DNA from: Novosphingobium cyanobacteriorum | Lineage (GTDB): Bacteria > Pseudomonadota > Alphaproteobacteria > Sphingomonadales > Sphingomonadaceae | NCBI RefSeq assembly: GCF_029436685.1 | Contig: NZ_JAROCY010000023.1 | Span: forward strand, 1-56,184 | DNA length: 56,184 nt | Direction of reading: 5' to 3' | Shown: in pieces, positions 17,350 through 25,684 of the stretch | Layout of the letters: the number at the start of each line of letters is the position of its first letter | How positions within the stretch are numbered: position 1 is the first letter of the stretch | Program-made: the position numbers and the translations under genes | The notes under the pieces: generated by a model | Database searches by the model: none | What the model was told of the DNA's origin: nothing | Seen by the model: the letters and a program-made list of their open reading frames with translations, nothing else

Positions 17350-17973
17350 GTGAAGGTTCAGGTCCTCAACCTCGACGGCACCGCCGGCAACGGCGAAGTC
17401 GAACTGTCGGACACCGTGTTCGGTCTCGAACCGCGCGCCGACATCCTCCATCGCGTCGTCACCTGGCAGCTCGAAAACCGCCGCGGCATCGCCCGCAAGG
17501 CGCGTGAGCGCAGCGACGTTGCCCGCACCGGCAAGAAGTTCGGTCGCCAGAAGGGCGGCGGTACGGCCCGTCACGGCGATCGCAAGGCTCCGATCTTCAT
17601 CGGCGGCGGCAAGGCTCACGGTCCGCGCGTCCGCGAGTTCAACGTCTCGCTGAACAAGAAGGTCCGCGCGCTCGGCCTCAAGATGGCCCTGTCCTCGAAG
17701 GCGCAGGCTGGTCTCGTGGTCGTCGACAACCTCGACGTCGACGGCAAGACCAAGGCGCTTGTCAGCCAGCTCGCCAAGGCGAACTGGGGCAAGAAGGTCC
17801 TGGTCATCGACGGCGAAGGCGTGAACGACAACTTCGCCAAGGCCGCGCGCAACATCGTGGGCGTGAACGTGCTGCCGGCGATCGGCGCCAACGTCTACGA
17901 CATCCTGAAGCATGATACGCTGGTGCTGACGCGCGCCGCGGTCGAGAAGCTGGAGGCGCGTTTCAATGGCTAA
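17350..17973 (+). CDS. rplD: 50S ribosomal protein L4 (uL4)
   Basis: A 207-aa exit-tunnel protein starting with GTG 17350, three bases after the rplC stop, with AGGAGGG upstream. The extended loop RTGKKFGRQKGGGTARHGDRKAP that lines the tunnel is intact. In E. coli, L4 represses the S10 operon by acting on the leader RNA; here the candidate target would be the spacer upstream of rplC. The 3' end overlaps rplW by 8 bp. Confidence 0.97.
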   Translation: MKVQVLNLDGTAGNGEVELSDTVFGLEPRADILHRVVTWQLENRRGIARKARERSDVARTGKKFGRQKGGGTARHGDRKAPIFIGGGKAHGPRVREFNVSLNKKVRALGLKMALSSKAQAGLVVVDNLDVDGKTKALVSQLAKANWGKKVLVIDGEGVNDNFAKAARNIVGVNVLPAIGANVYDILKHDTLVLTRAAVEKLEARFNG

Positions 17974-18271
17974 GGACGCAATCGACACGCGTCACTACGA
18001 CGTGATCGTGGCTCCCCACATCACCGAGAAGTCGACGCTGCTGAGCGAGCACAACGCCGTGGTCTTCAAGGTTGCCGACAAGGCGACCAAGCCGGAGATC
18101 AAGGCTGCGGTCGAAGCCCTGTTCAATGTCAAGGTCACTGCGGTGAACACCCTGACGCAGAAGGGCAAGACCAAGCGCTGGAAGGGCAAGCCCTACAAGC
18201 GCTCCGACGTCAAGAAGGCCGTCGTGACCCTGGCCGCGGGCCAGTCGATCGACGTCACCAGCGGTATCTGA
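17966..18271 (+). CDS. rplW: 50S ribosomal protein L23 (uL23)
   Basis: A 101-aa protein at the tunnel exit that docks SRP and trigger factor. VIVAPHITEKSTLL and KTKRWKGKPYKRSDVKKAVVTL are typical. It starts inside the last codons of rplD (8-bp overlap), so translation is coupled. Confidence 0.97.
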   Translation: MAKDAIDTRHYDVIVAPHITEKSTLLSEHNAVVFKVADKATKPEIKAAVEALFNVKVTAVNTLTQKGKTKRWKGKPYKRSDVKKAVVTLAAGQSIDVTSGI

Positions 18272-18282
18272 GGCGCACGAAC

Positions 18283-19119
<837 letters not shown>

Positions 19120-19125
19120 GACCAC

Positions 19126-19404
19126 ATGGCACGTTCCGTCTGGAAGGGCCCCTTCGTCGACCTGCACCTCCTGAAGAAGGCCGAAGTGGCTCAGGATGCA
19201 GGCTCTCGCGCTGGCCCGATCAAGACCTGGTCGCGTCGTTCGACCATCATTCCGCAGTTCGTTGGCCTGACGTTCAACGTCTACAACGGGCAGAAGTTCA
19301 TCCCCGTCGCCGTCTCGGAAGAGATGGTCGGCCACAAGCTTGGCGAGTTCGCTCCGACGCGCAACTTCCCGGGCCACGCCGCTGACAAGAAGGGCAAGCG
19401 CTGA
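19126..19404 (+). CDS. rpsS: 30S ribosomal protein S19 (uS19)
   Basis: A 92-aa head protein contacting the A-site finger. MARSVWKGPFVDLHLLKKAE start, TWSRRSTIIPQFVGLTFNVYNG core and GEFAPTRNFPGHAADKKGKR end. It is 6 bp after rplB, and its stop shares a base with the rplV start (TGATG). Confidence 0.97.
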   Translation: MARSVWKGPFVDLHLLKKAEVAQDAGSRAGPIKTWSRRSTIIPQFVGLTFNVYNGQKFIPVAVSEEMVGHKLGEFAPTRNFPGHAADKKGKR

Positions 19405-19781
19405 TGAGCAAGCCTAAGGCACCCCGTCGCGTTGGCGACAAGGAAGCGCTGTCGGTCGGCACGCAGATCCGTGGTTCGGCGCAGAAGCTGAACCTGGTCG
19501 CCGGCCTGATCCGCGGTCGCAAGGCCGAAGAGGCCATGAACATCCTCGCCTTCTCGAAGAAGGCGATGGCGGTCGACGCCCGCAAGGTTCTCGCTTCGGC
19601 GATCGCCAACGCGGAAAACAACCACAACCTGGACGTCGACGCGCTCGTCGTGGCGGAAGCCTCGGTCGGCAAGTCGATCACGATGAAGCGCTTCCACACC
19701 CGTGGTCGTGGCAAGTCGACCCGGATCCTGAAGCCGTTTTCGCGCCTCCGGATCGTCGTCCGCGAAGTCGAGGAGGCCTGA
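19404..19781 (+). CDS. rplV: 50S ribosomal protein L22 (uL22)
   Basis: A 125-aa protein with the tunnel-lining beta-hairpin KRFHTRGRGKSTRILKPFS. It is coupled to rpsS by a 1-base overlap and ends 2 bp before rpsC. Length and sequence are ordinary. Confidence 0.97.
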   Translation: MSKPKAPRRVGDKEALSVGTQIRGSAQKLNLVAGLIRGRKAEEAMNILAFSKKAMAVDARKVLASAIANAENNHNLDVDALVVAEASVGKSITMKRFHTRGRGKSTRILKPFSRLRIVVREVEEA

Positions 19782-19783
19782 TC

Positions 19784-20494
19784 ATGGGTCACAAGTCGAA
19801 CCCCATCGGTCTGCGCCTGCAGATCAACCGGACCTGGGACAGCCGCTGGTATGCGGAAGGCCGTTCCTATGAGCAGCTGCTCAAGGAAGACCTCCAGATC
19901 CGCAAGTACATCGTCGAGAACCTGCCGCAGGCGGCAATCTCGAAGGTGGTGATCGAGCGCCCGGCCAAGCTGTGCCGCGTGTCCATCTATGCCGCGCGCC
20001 CCGGCGTGATCATCGGCAAGAAGGGTGCGGACATCGAGAAGCTGCGCTCGAAGCTCGCCACGATGACCCAGAGCGACGTGAAGCTGAACATCGTCGAGAT
20101 CCGCAAGCCGGAAATCGACAGCAAGCTCGTCGCCCAGGGCATCGCCGACCAGCTGGTGCGCCGCGTGGCGTTCCGCCGTGCGATGAAGCGCGCCGTGCAG
20201 TCCGCCCTCCGTCTTGGCGCCGAAGGCATCAAGATCACCTGCGGCGGCCGTCTGGGTGGCGCTGAAATCGCCCGCGTCGAATGGTATCGTGAAGGCCGCG
20301 TGCCGCTGCACACGCTTCGCGCCAACATCGACTACGCCGAAGCCGAAGCCCACACCGCCTATGGCGTGATCGGCATCAAGACCTGGATCTTCAAGGGCGA
20401 GATCCTCGGCCACGATCCGATGGCGCAGGACCGCCTGATGATGGAAGCCCAGACTTCCGGCGTCCGTCCGGCCCGCGAAGACCGCAGGAACTAA
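19784..20494 (+). CDS. rpsC: 30S ribosomal protein S3 (uS3)
   Basis: A 236-aa mRNA-entry protein with a KH domain (RPGVIIGKKGADIEKLRSKL near 70-90) and a C-terminal domain with GGRLGGAEIARVEWYREGRVPLHTLRA. It takes part in ribosomal helicase activity with S4 and S5. It starts 2 bp after rplV. Confidence 0.98.
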   Translation: MGHKSNPIGLRLQINRTWDSRWYAEGRSYEQLLKEDLQIRKYIVENLPQAAISKVVIERPAKLCRVSIYAARPGVIIGKKGADIEKLRSKLATMTQSDVKLNIVEIRKPEIDSKLVAQGIADQLVRRVAFRRAMKRAVQSALRLGAEGIKITCGGRLGGAEIARVEWYREGRVPLHTLRANIDYAEAEAHTAYGVIGIKTWIFKGEILGHDPMAQDRLMMEAQTSGVRPAREDRRN

Positions 20495-20497
20495 GCC

Positions 20498-20932
20498 ATG
20501 CTGCAACCGAAGAAGACCAAGTTCCGCAAGGCTTTCAAGGGCCGCATCCATGGCGTTGCCAAGGGTGGTTCGGACCTGAACTTCGGGTCCTATGGCCTGA
20601 AGGCGCTGGAGCCGGAGCGGGTTACCGCCCGCCAGATCGAAGCGGCCCGCCGCGCGATCACCCGCCACATCCGCCGTCAGGGCCGTCTGTGGATCCGCGT
20701 GTTCCCCGACGTGCCGGTTTCGAAGAAGCCCGCCGAAGTCCGCCAGGGCAAGGGCAAGGGTTCGATCGAATACTGGGCCGCCCGCGTGAAGCCCGGCCGC
20801 ATCCTGTTCGAACTGGATGGCGTGCCCGGTCCGCTCGCTGCCGAGGCTTTCAGCCGCGCGGCGATGAAGCTGCCGATCAAGACGAAGGTCGTGGCCCGCC
20901 TGGGCGACACCTCGCACCTTGGCGGCGAGTAA
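20498..20932 (+). CDS. rplP: 50S ribosomal protein L16 (uL16)
   Basis: A 144-aa protein near the A-site. MLQPKKTKFRKAFKGRIHG start, then RQIEAARRAITRHIRRQGRLWIRVFPDVPVSKKPAEVRQGKGKGS. The Arg in the GRIHGVA region and the lack of truncation are as expected. It lies 3 bp after rpsC. Confidence 0.97.
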   Translation: MLQPKKTKFRKAFKGRIHGVAKGGSDLNFGSYGLKALEPERVTARQIEAARRAITRHIRRQGRLWIRVFPDVPVSKKPAEVRQGKGKGSIEYWAARVKPGRILFELDGVPGPLAAEAFSRAAMKLPIKTKVVARLGDTSHLGGE

Positions 20933-20944
20933 GGAGAGACTACG

Positions 20945-21148
20945 ATGGCCAAGTTCGAAGACCTTCGCGTCAAGAGCGACGACCAGCTCTCCGCTGATCT
21001 CGCCGAGCTGAAGCGCGAACAGTTCAACCTGCGTTTCCAGGCCGCGACGAGCCAGCTTGAGCGCCCCGCGCGCATCAAGGAAGTCCGTCGCGACATCGCG
21101 CGCATCAAGACGCTGCAGACTGAGCGTTCTCAGTCGGCCAAGGCGTAA
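20945..21148 (+). CDS. rpmC: 50S ribosomal protein L29 (uL29)
   Basis: A 67-aa two-helix protein at the tunnel exit. It has the ELAELKREQFNLRFQAATSQL helix and the RPARIKEVRRDIARIKT helix. Preceded by AAGGAGAG at a normal distance. Confidence 0.96.
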   Translation: MAKFEDLRVKSDDQLSADLAELKREQFNLRFQAATSQLERPARIKEVRRDIARIKTLQTERSQSAKA

Positions 21149-21158
21149 GGAAGCCAAT

Positions 21159-21428
21159 ATGCCCAAGCGTATCCTGATCGGCACCGTGGTGTCCGACAAG
21201 ACCGACAAGACCGTGGTGGTCAAGGTCGAGCGCAAGGTGAAGCACCCGCTCTACGGGAAGATCATCCGCCGCTCGAAGAAGTACCATGCGCACGACGAGG
21301 CGAATGCCTTCAAGACCGGCGAGACCGTCCGCATCGAGGAAACGGCCCCGATCTCGAAGCTGAAGACGTGGAAGGTCATCGACCGCGTCACGGCAGGCAA
21401 GACCGCCGCGATCGAAGCGGACGTCTGA
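21159..21428 (+). CDS. rpsQ: 30S ribosomal protein S17 (uS17)
   Basis: An 89-aa OB-fold 16S-binding protein. The start MPKRILIGTVVSDKTDKT is at ATG 21159 after AAGGAAG; the upstream open frame overlaps rpmC and is not used. HPLYGKIIRRSKKYHAHDE is the usual core, and the C-terminus is slightly extended relative to E. coli (84 aa). A 126-nt spacer follows. Confidence 0.96.
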   Translation: MPKRILIGTVVSDKTDKTVVVKVERKVKHPLYGKIIRRSKKYHAHDEANAFKTGETVRIEETAPISKLKTWKVIDRVTAGKTAAIEADV

Positions 21429-21554
21429 GGGTCAGGCGGGTTCTTTCGGCCGAGGGTGGACATATCGTCCGCTCTCGTCGATAGGGCCCGTCCGAATTGC
21501 GATTTTGGAACTGCCGGACTGGTTCCGGCAAGCCAGTGAGAAGGAACCGGATCA

Positions 21555-21923
21555 ATGATCCAGATGCAATCCAATCTCGACGTCGCGGACAACAGCGGCG
21601 CCAAGCGCGTCCAGTGCATCAAGGTGCTGGGTGGCTCGAAGCGTCGGTTCGCAAGCGTCGGCGACATCATCGTGGTGTCGGTCAAGGAAGCGCAGCCGCG
21701 CGCCCGCGTCAAGAAGGGCGACGTTCACCGTGCGGTGATCGTGCGCACCAAGAAGGACGTGCGCCGTGCAGACGGCAGCGTGATCCGCTTCGACAGCAAT
21801 GCCGCCGTGCTCGTCGGCAAGAACGAAGAGCCGATCGGCACCCGTATCTTCGGCCCGGTGGTGCGCGAACTGCGCGGCCGCGGCTTCATGAAGATCATCT
21901 CGCTCGCTCCGGAGGTGCTGTAA
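21555..21923 (+). CDS. rplN: 50S ribosomal protein L14 (uL14)
   Basis: A 122-aa protein at the subunit interface and RsfS silencing site. MIQMQSNLDVADNSGAKRV start and RGRGFMKIISLAPEVL end are typical. The 126-nt spacer before it (21429-21554) corresponds to the S10/spc junction in other bacteria; no clear promoter or terminator is seen there. The stop overlaps the rplX start by one base. Confidence 0.97.
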   Translation: MIQMQSNLDVADNSGAKRVQCIKVLGGSKRRFASVGDIIVVSVKEAQPRARVKKGDVHRAVIVRTKKDVRRADGSVIRFDSNAAVLVGKNEEPIGTRIFGPVVRELRGRGFMKIISLAPEVL

Positions 21924-22240
21924 TGGCCGCCGCGAAGATCAAGAAGGGTGACACCGTCGTCGTCCGTTCGGGCAAGGACAAGGGCCGCACCGGCACGGTG
22001 CTGCAGGTCCTTCCCAAGGAAGACAAGGTCGTGGTCGGTGGCGTGAACGTCGCGACCCGTCACCGCAAGCCCAGCCAGCAGAACCCCCAGGGCGGTCTCG
22101 ACCGCTTCGAGGCTCCGCTGCACGTGTCGAAGGTTTCGGTCGCCGACAAGGATGGCAAGCCCACCCGCGTCCGCTTCGAGACCCGTGACGGCAAGAAGGT
22201 CCGCGTGGCCGTGAAGTCCGGGGAGGCCATCGATGGCTGA
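21923..22240 (+). CDS. rplX: 50S ribosomal protein L24 (uL24)
   Basis: A 105-aa assembly initiator with the KOW motif KIKKGDTVVVRSGKDKGRTG at the N-terminus. It starts at ATG 21923 overlapping the rplN stop. Its 3' end overlaps rplE by 8 bp, so rplN-rplX-rplE are tightly coupled. Confidence 0.97.
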   Translation: MAAAKIKKGDTVVVRSGKDKGRTGTVLQVLPKEDKVVVGGVNVATRHRKPSQQNPQGGLDRFEAPLHVSKVSVADKDGKPTRVRFETRDGKKVRVAVKSGEAIDG

Positions 22241-22814
22241 CAAGTACGTTCCGCGTCTGAAGGGCAAGTACGAAGCCGAAATCGCCAAGGCGATGCAGGC
22301 CAAGTTCGGCTACAAGAACGCGCTCGAGATCCCGCGCATCGAAAAGATCACGCTCAACATGGGTGTGGGCGAAGCGAGCCAGGACAAGAAGAAGGTCACC
22401 ACGGCGGCTGCGGAGATGGAACTCATCGCCGGCCAGAAGCCCGTGATCACCAAGGCGAAGAAGTCCATCGCGCAGTTCAAGCTGCGTGAAGGCATGCCGA
22501 TCGGCTGCAAGGTTACCCTGCGCCGCGAACGCATGTACGAATTCCTCGACCGCCTGATCACCATCGCGATGCCCCGCATCCGTGACTTCCGGGGTCTGAA
22601 CCCCAAGTCGTTCGACGGCCGTGGCAACTATGCGATGGGTCTGAAGGAGCAGATCATCTTTCCGGAGATCAGCTACGACCAGATCGAGAAGGTGCGTGGG
22701 ATGGATATCATCGTGACCACCACTGCCAAGACCGACGAGGAAGCGCGCGAGCTGCTCCGCCTGTTCGGCTTCCCGTTCCCGCTGGATGCTGCTGAACAGC
22801 AGCAGGCCGCCTGA
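22233..22814 (+). CDS. rplE: 50S ribosomal protein L5 (uL5)
   Basis: A 193-aa 5S rRNA-binding protein of the central protuberance. ALEIPRIEKITLNMGVGEA, KPVITKAKKSIAQFKLREGMPIG and the TTAKTDEEARELLRLFGFPF end are typical. It is longer than E. coli L5 (179 aa) by a Gln/Ala tail (DAAEQQQAA). Confidence 0.97.
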   Translation: MADKYVPRLKGKYEAEIAKAMQAKFGYKNALEIPRIEKITLNMGVGEASQDKKKVTTAAAEMELIAGQKPVITKAKKSIAQFKLREGMPIGCKVTLRRERMYEFLDRLITIAMPRIRDFRGLNPKSFDGRGNYAMGLKEQIIFPEISYDQIEKVRGMDIIVTTTAKTDEEARELLRLFGFPFPLDAAEQQQAA

Positions 22815-22837
22815 ATTTTTGAAGAGAGCTTAAGTCC

Positions 22838-23143
22838 ATGGCGAAACTGAGTTCGATCAACAAGAACGAGCGTCGCAAGAAGCTTGTTGAGAAGTATGCG
22901 GCCAAGTTTGCTGCGCTGAAGGCCCAGGCCGACGATGAATCGCTCGACGAAACCGAGCGCCTGATCGCCCGCCTGAAGATGGCCGAACTGCCGCGCAACG
23001 CGAACCCGACCCGGGTGCGCAACCGTTGCAACACCACCGGCCGTCCGCGCGGCTATTACCGCAAGTTTGGCCTGTGCCGCATTGAGCTGCGCGATCTCGC
23101 CAACAAGGGGCTCATCCCCGGCGTGACCAAGTCGAGCTGGTAA
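22838..23143 (+). CDS. rpsN: 30S ribosomal protein S14 (uS14), zinc-independent
   Basis: A 101-aa long-form (C-minus) S14. It lacks the paired CxxC zinc motifs of the short form but keeps RCNTTGRPRGYYRKFGLCRIELRDLANKG. The 23-nt spacer before it holds a GAAGAGAG site. Confidence 0.97.
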   Translation: MAKLSSINKNERRKKLVEKYAAKFAALKAQADDESLDETERLIARLKMAELPRNANPTRVRNRCNTTGRPRGYYRKFGLCRIELRDLANKGLIPGVTKSSW

Positions 23144-23153
23144 GGATCATCCA

Positions 23154-23549
23154 ATGGCATTGACCGACCCCCTGGGTGATATGCTCACCCGCATCCGCAA
23201 CGGCCAGCGCGCGAAGAAGGACTCCGTCATCTCGCCCGCGTCGAAGCTGCGTGCGCACGTGCTCGAAGTCCTTCAGCGTGAAGGCTACATCCGCGGCTTT
23301 TCGGAGGACACCACCGGTGACCACCCGCAGCTGCGCATCGAGCTCAAGTATTTCGAGGGCCAGCCCGCGATCAAGCACGTGGCCCGCGTTTCCAAGCCTG
23401 GCCGCCGCGTCTACTCGGGTTCCAAGGAACTTCCGGTGATCCGCAACGGCCTCGGCATCACCATCGTCTCGACGCCGCGCGGCGTGCTTTCGGATGCCGA
23501 AGCGCGCGCTGCCAACGTCGGCGGCGAAGTGCTGGCGGAGGTGTTCTGA
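23154..23549 (+). CDS. rpsH: 30S ribosomal protein S8 (uS8)
   Basis: A 131-aa 16S platform protein, in E. coli the translational repressor of the spc operon. DPLGDMLTRIRNGQRAKKDSV start and the STPRGVLSDAEAR signature near the C-terminus. The stop shares a base with the rplF start. Confidence 0.97.
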   Translation: MALTDPLGDMLTRIRNGQRAKKDSVISPASKLRAHVLEVLQREGYIRGFSEDTTGDHPQLRIELKYFEGQPAIKHVARVSKPGRRVYSGSKELPVIRNGLGITIVSTPRGVLSDAEARAANVGGEVLAEVF

Positions 23550-24082
23550 TGAGCCGCATCGGCAAGAAGCCTGTGGCGATCCCGAGTGGCGTCACCGCGA
23601 ACATCGCGGACGGCGTGATGACCGTGAAGGGCCCCAAGGGCACCCTGACGCTCAGCCTGCGCGACGAGATCAGCTACACCGTCGACGGTGACACGATCAT
23701 CGTGAAGCCCGCCAACGACACGAAGTCCGCCCGCGCCTTCTGGGGCATGCAGCGGACGCTCGTGGACAACCTCGTCACCGGCGTGACCCAGGGCTATACC
23801 AAGATCCTGGACATCACCGGCGTCGGCTATCGTGCGAACGCCCAGGGCAAGAACCTGAAGCTGCAGCTCGGCTATAGCCACGACGTTGATTACGCCATCC
23901 CGGAAGGGATCGAGATCAAGACCCCGGACAACACCACGGTCGAAATATCGGGTATGGACAAGCAGAAGGTCGGCCAGGTTGCGGCCGAGATCCGTCGCTG
24001 GCGCAAGCCCGAACCCTACAAGGGCAAGGGTATCAAGTACCGCGGCGAGTTCATCTTCCGCAAGGAAGGGAAGAAGAAGTAA
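23549..24082 (+). CDS. rplF: 50S ribosomal protein L6 (uL6)
   Basis: A 177-aa protein near the sarcin-ricin loop. SRIGKKPVAIPSGV start and the C-terminal signature KPEPYKGKGIKYRGE. One-base overlaps with rpsH and rplR. Confidence 0.97.
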   Translation: MSRIGKKPVAIPSGVTANIADGVMTVKGPKGTLTLSLRDEISYTVDGDTIIVKPANDTKSARAFWGMQRTLVDNLVTGVTQGYTKILDITGVGYRANAQGKNLKLQLGYSHDVDYAIPEGIEIKTPDNTTVEISGMDKQKVGQVAAEIRRWRKPEPYKGKGIKYRGEFIFRKEGKKK

Positions 24083-24432
24083 TGGCCAAGCTGTCTCTCT
24101 TCGATCGCCGCCGCCGTCGCGTCCGTACCGCGCTCAAGGCGCGCTCGGGCGGTCGCCCGCGTCTTTCGGTCCATCGTTCGGGCCGTCACATCTACGCCCA
24201 GATCATCGACGACGCCGCCGGCAAGACGATTGTCGCCGCTTCGACGCTGGTCAAGGGCCAGAAGTCGATCGGTGCGAACGTCGACGCCGCCGTGAAGGTT
24301 GGCGCCGAGATTGCCGAGAAGGCCAAGGCCGCCGGCATCACCACCGTCGTGTTCGATCGCGGCGGCTTCCTGTTCCATGGCCGCGTCAAGGCGCTGGCTG
24401 ACGCTGCCCGCGAAGGCGGCCTGGAGTTCTGA
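24082..24432 (+). CDS. rplR: 50S ribosomal protein L18 (uL18)
   Basis: A 116-aa 5S rRNA-binding protein: RRRRVRTALKARSGGRPRLSVHRSGRHIYAQIID and VVFDRGGFLFHGRVKALADAAREGGLEF end. It starts on the last base of rplF. Confidence 0.97.
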   Translation: MAKLSLFDRRRRRVRTALKARSGGRPRLSVHRSGRHIYAQIIDDAAGKTIVAASTLVKGQKSIGANVDAAVKVGAEIAEKAKAAGITTVVFDRGGFLFHGRVKALADAAREGGLEF

Positions 24433-24434
24433 CA

Positions 24435-25154
24435 ATGGCTGACGAAACCAACCTGGAAGGCGTCGCCTCGGTCGAAGCGACCGGCGGTGAGCCGCAGCAG
24501 CGTGAAGGTCGTGGCCGTGGTCGCGGCCGTGGCGGCAATGACCGTGGCGGTGATCGCGGCGGTCGCGGTGGTCGTCGTGACGACCGTCGCGGTGGCCGTG
24601 GCAACGAGGAAGAAGGTGGTGAGGAGCTGATCGAAAAGCTCGTCCACATCAACCGCGTTTCCAAGACCGTGAAGGGCGGCAAGCGCTTCGGCTTTGCTGC
24701 GCTGGTCGTGGTCGGCGACGGCAAGGGCCGCGTGGGCTTCGGCCACGGCAAGGCCCGCGAAGTGCCGGAAGCCATCACCAAGGCGACTGCTTCGGCCAAG
24801 AAGAAGATGGTCCGCGTTCCGCTGAAGGAAGGCCGCACCCTGCACCACGACGGCAAGGGCCGTTTCGGTGCCGGCAAGGTCAACGTCCGTTCGGCTCCGG
24901 CCGGTACCGGCATCATCGCCGGCGGTCCGATGCGCGCTGTCTTCGAAAGCCTGGGCGTGGCTGACGTGGTGACCAAGTCGGTCGGCACCAGCAACCCCTA
25001 CAACATGATCCGCGCCACCTTCGACGCGCTGACCGACCAGACTTCGCCGAAGTCTGTCGCCCAGCGTCGCGGCAAGAAGGTTGCCGACCTGCTTGGTCGC
25101 GGCGGCGCTACTGCGGTCGAGGCGGAAGCCGAAGCCGCGGCCATCGTGGAGTAA
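24435..25154 (+). CDS. rpsE: 30S ribosomal protein S5 (uS5), RG-rich extension
   Basis: A 239-aa protein, against about 166 aa in E. coli. The conserved part begins near residue 65 (ELIEKLVHINRVSKTVKGGKRFGF) and includes the dsRBD-like domain and GTGIIAGGPMRAVFE. Ahead of it is an extension of about 60 residues rich in Arg, Gly and Asp (GRGRGRGRGGNDRGGDRGG, GGRRDDRRGGRG), resembling an RGG box, then EEEGGEE. S5 lies at the mRNA entry with S3 and S4, so a basic disordered tail there could touch mRNA. The start ATG 24435 is 3 bp after rplR and no internal start would fit better. Confidence 0.96.
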   Translation: MADETNLEGVASVEATGGEPQQREGRGRGRGRGGNDRGGDRGGRGGRRDDRRGGRGNEEEGGEELIEKLVHINRVSKTVKGGKRFGFAALVVVGDGKGRVGFGHGKAREVPEAITKATASAKKKMVRVPLKEGRTLHHDGKGRFGAGKVNVRSAPAGTGIIAGGPMRAVFESLGVADVVTKSVGTSNPYNMIRATFDALTDQTSPKSVAQRRGKKVADLLGRGGATAVEAEAEAAAIVE

Positions 25155-25160
25155 GCAATC

Positions 25161-25337
25161 ATGGCGAAGATCAAGATCAAGCAGATCGGTTCGCCGATCC
25201 GTCGCCCGGAAAGCCAGAAGAAGATCCTGGTCGGCCTGGGCCTTGGCAAGATGCACCGCGTGGTGGAGTTGGAAGACACCGCCGAAGTGCGCGGCGCGAT
25301 CGCCAAGCTGCCGCACATGGTGGCCGTGGTCGACTGA
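25161..25337 (+). CDS. rpmD: 50S ribosomal protein L30 (uL30)
   Basis: A 58-aa protein: MAKIKIKQIGSPIRRPESQK, then a core with LGLGKMHRVVELEDTAEVRG and a VAVVD end. It starts 7 bp after the rpsE stop. It is the last gene before a strong terminator; rplO, normally next, is 6.3 kb away. Confidence 0.96.
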   Translation: MAKIKIKQIGSPIRRPESQKKILVGLGLGKMHRVVELEDTAEVRGAIAKLPHMVAVVD

Positions 25338-25370
25338 CCACAGCCTTCCACCTGCGGGTGAACACGAAAG

Positions 25371-25399
25371 AGCCCCGGCAGCGATGCCGGGGCTTTTTT
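25371..25399 (+). terminator. Rho-independent terminator after rpmD
   Basis: AGCCCCGGC (25371-25379) pairs with GCCGGGGCT (25386-25394) around a 6-nt loop, followed by TTTTT. It ends the rplC-rpmD transcript, so rplO must have its own promoter. Confidence 0.93.
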
Positions 25400-25684
25400 C
25401 GTTTGACGGTGTTTCCATTGAGATCGGCCGGCAGCCCTCGCCAATGCGATGCGGTTTGCCGTGTCTCGACCAGTCTCGGGATTTCCCCCTTTGGACAGCG
25501 CTGCGCGGGAGCCAGTTGTTACAAGGGGGAGATATAAGGGTTTACACGTATTATGTGATTTGAGAGCCTCACGCCGGGGGAAATCAGGTTGCCGGATACG
25601 ATTCGTGTGTGGTCTCGTGGTCCGGGATTCTTGGAAGGTCGCATGCCCCATTGGTTTTTCAACATCCAATGAAAGCAGGGGACC
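25400..25684. promoter_or_regulatory. Upstream region of the RTX gene
   Basis: No gene is seen. The segment around 25511-25560 is AT-rich (GTTACAAGGGGGAGATATAAGGGTTTACACGT area) and is the likely promoter zone. CATTGG and CCAATG arms (about 25650-25672) form a small dyad just before the ribosome site of the RTX gene. No regulator can be named. Confidence 0.35.

Noticed and set aside
19298..21235. 645-aa minus-strand frame opposite rpsS to rpmC
   Set aside because: It lies wholly opposite certain ribosomal genes, a shadow of GC-biased codons.
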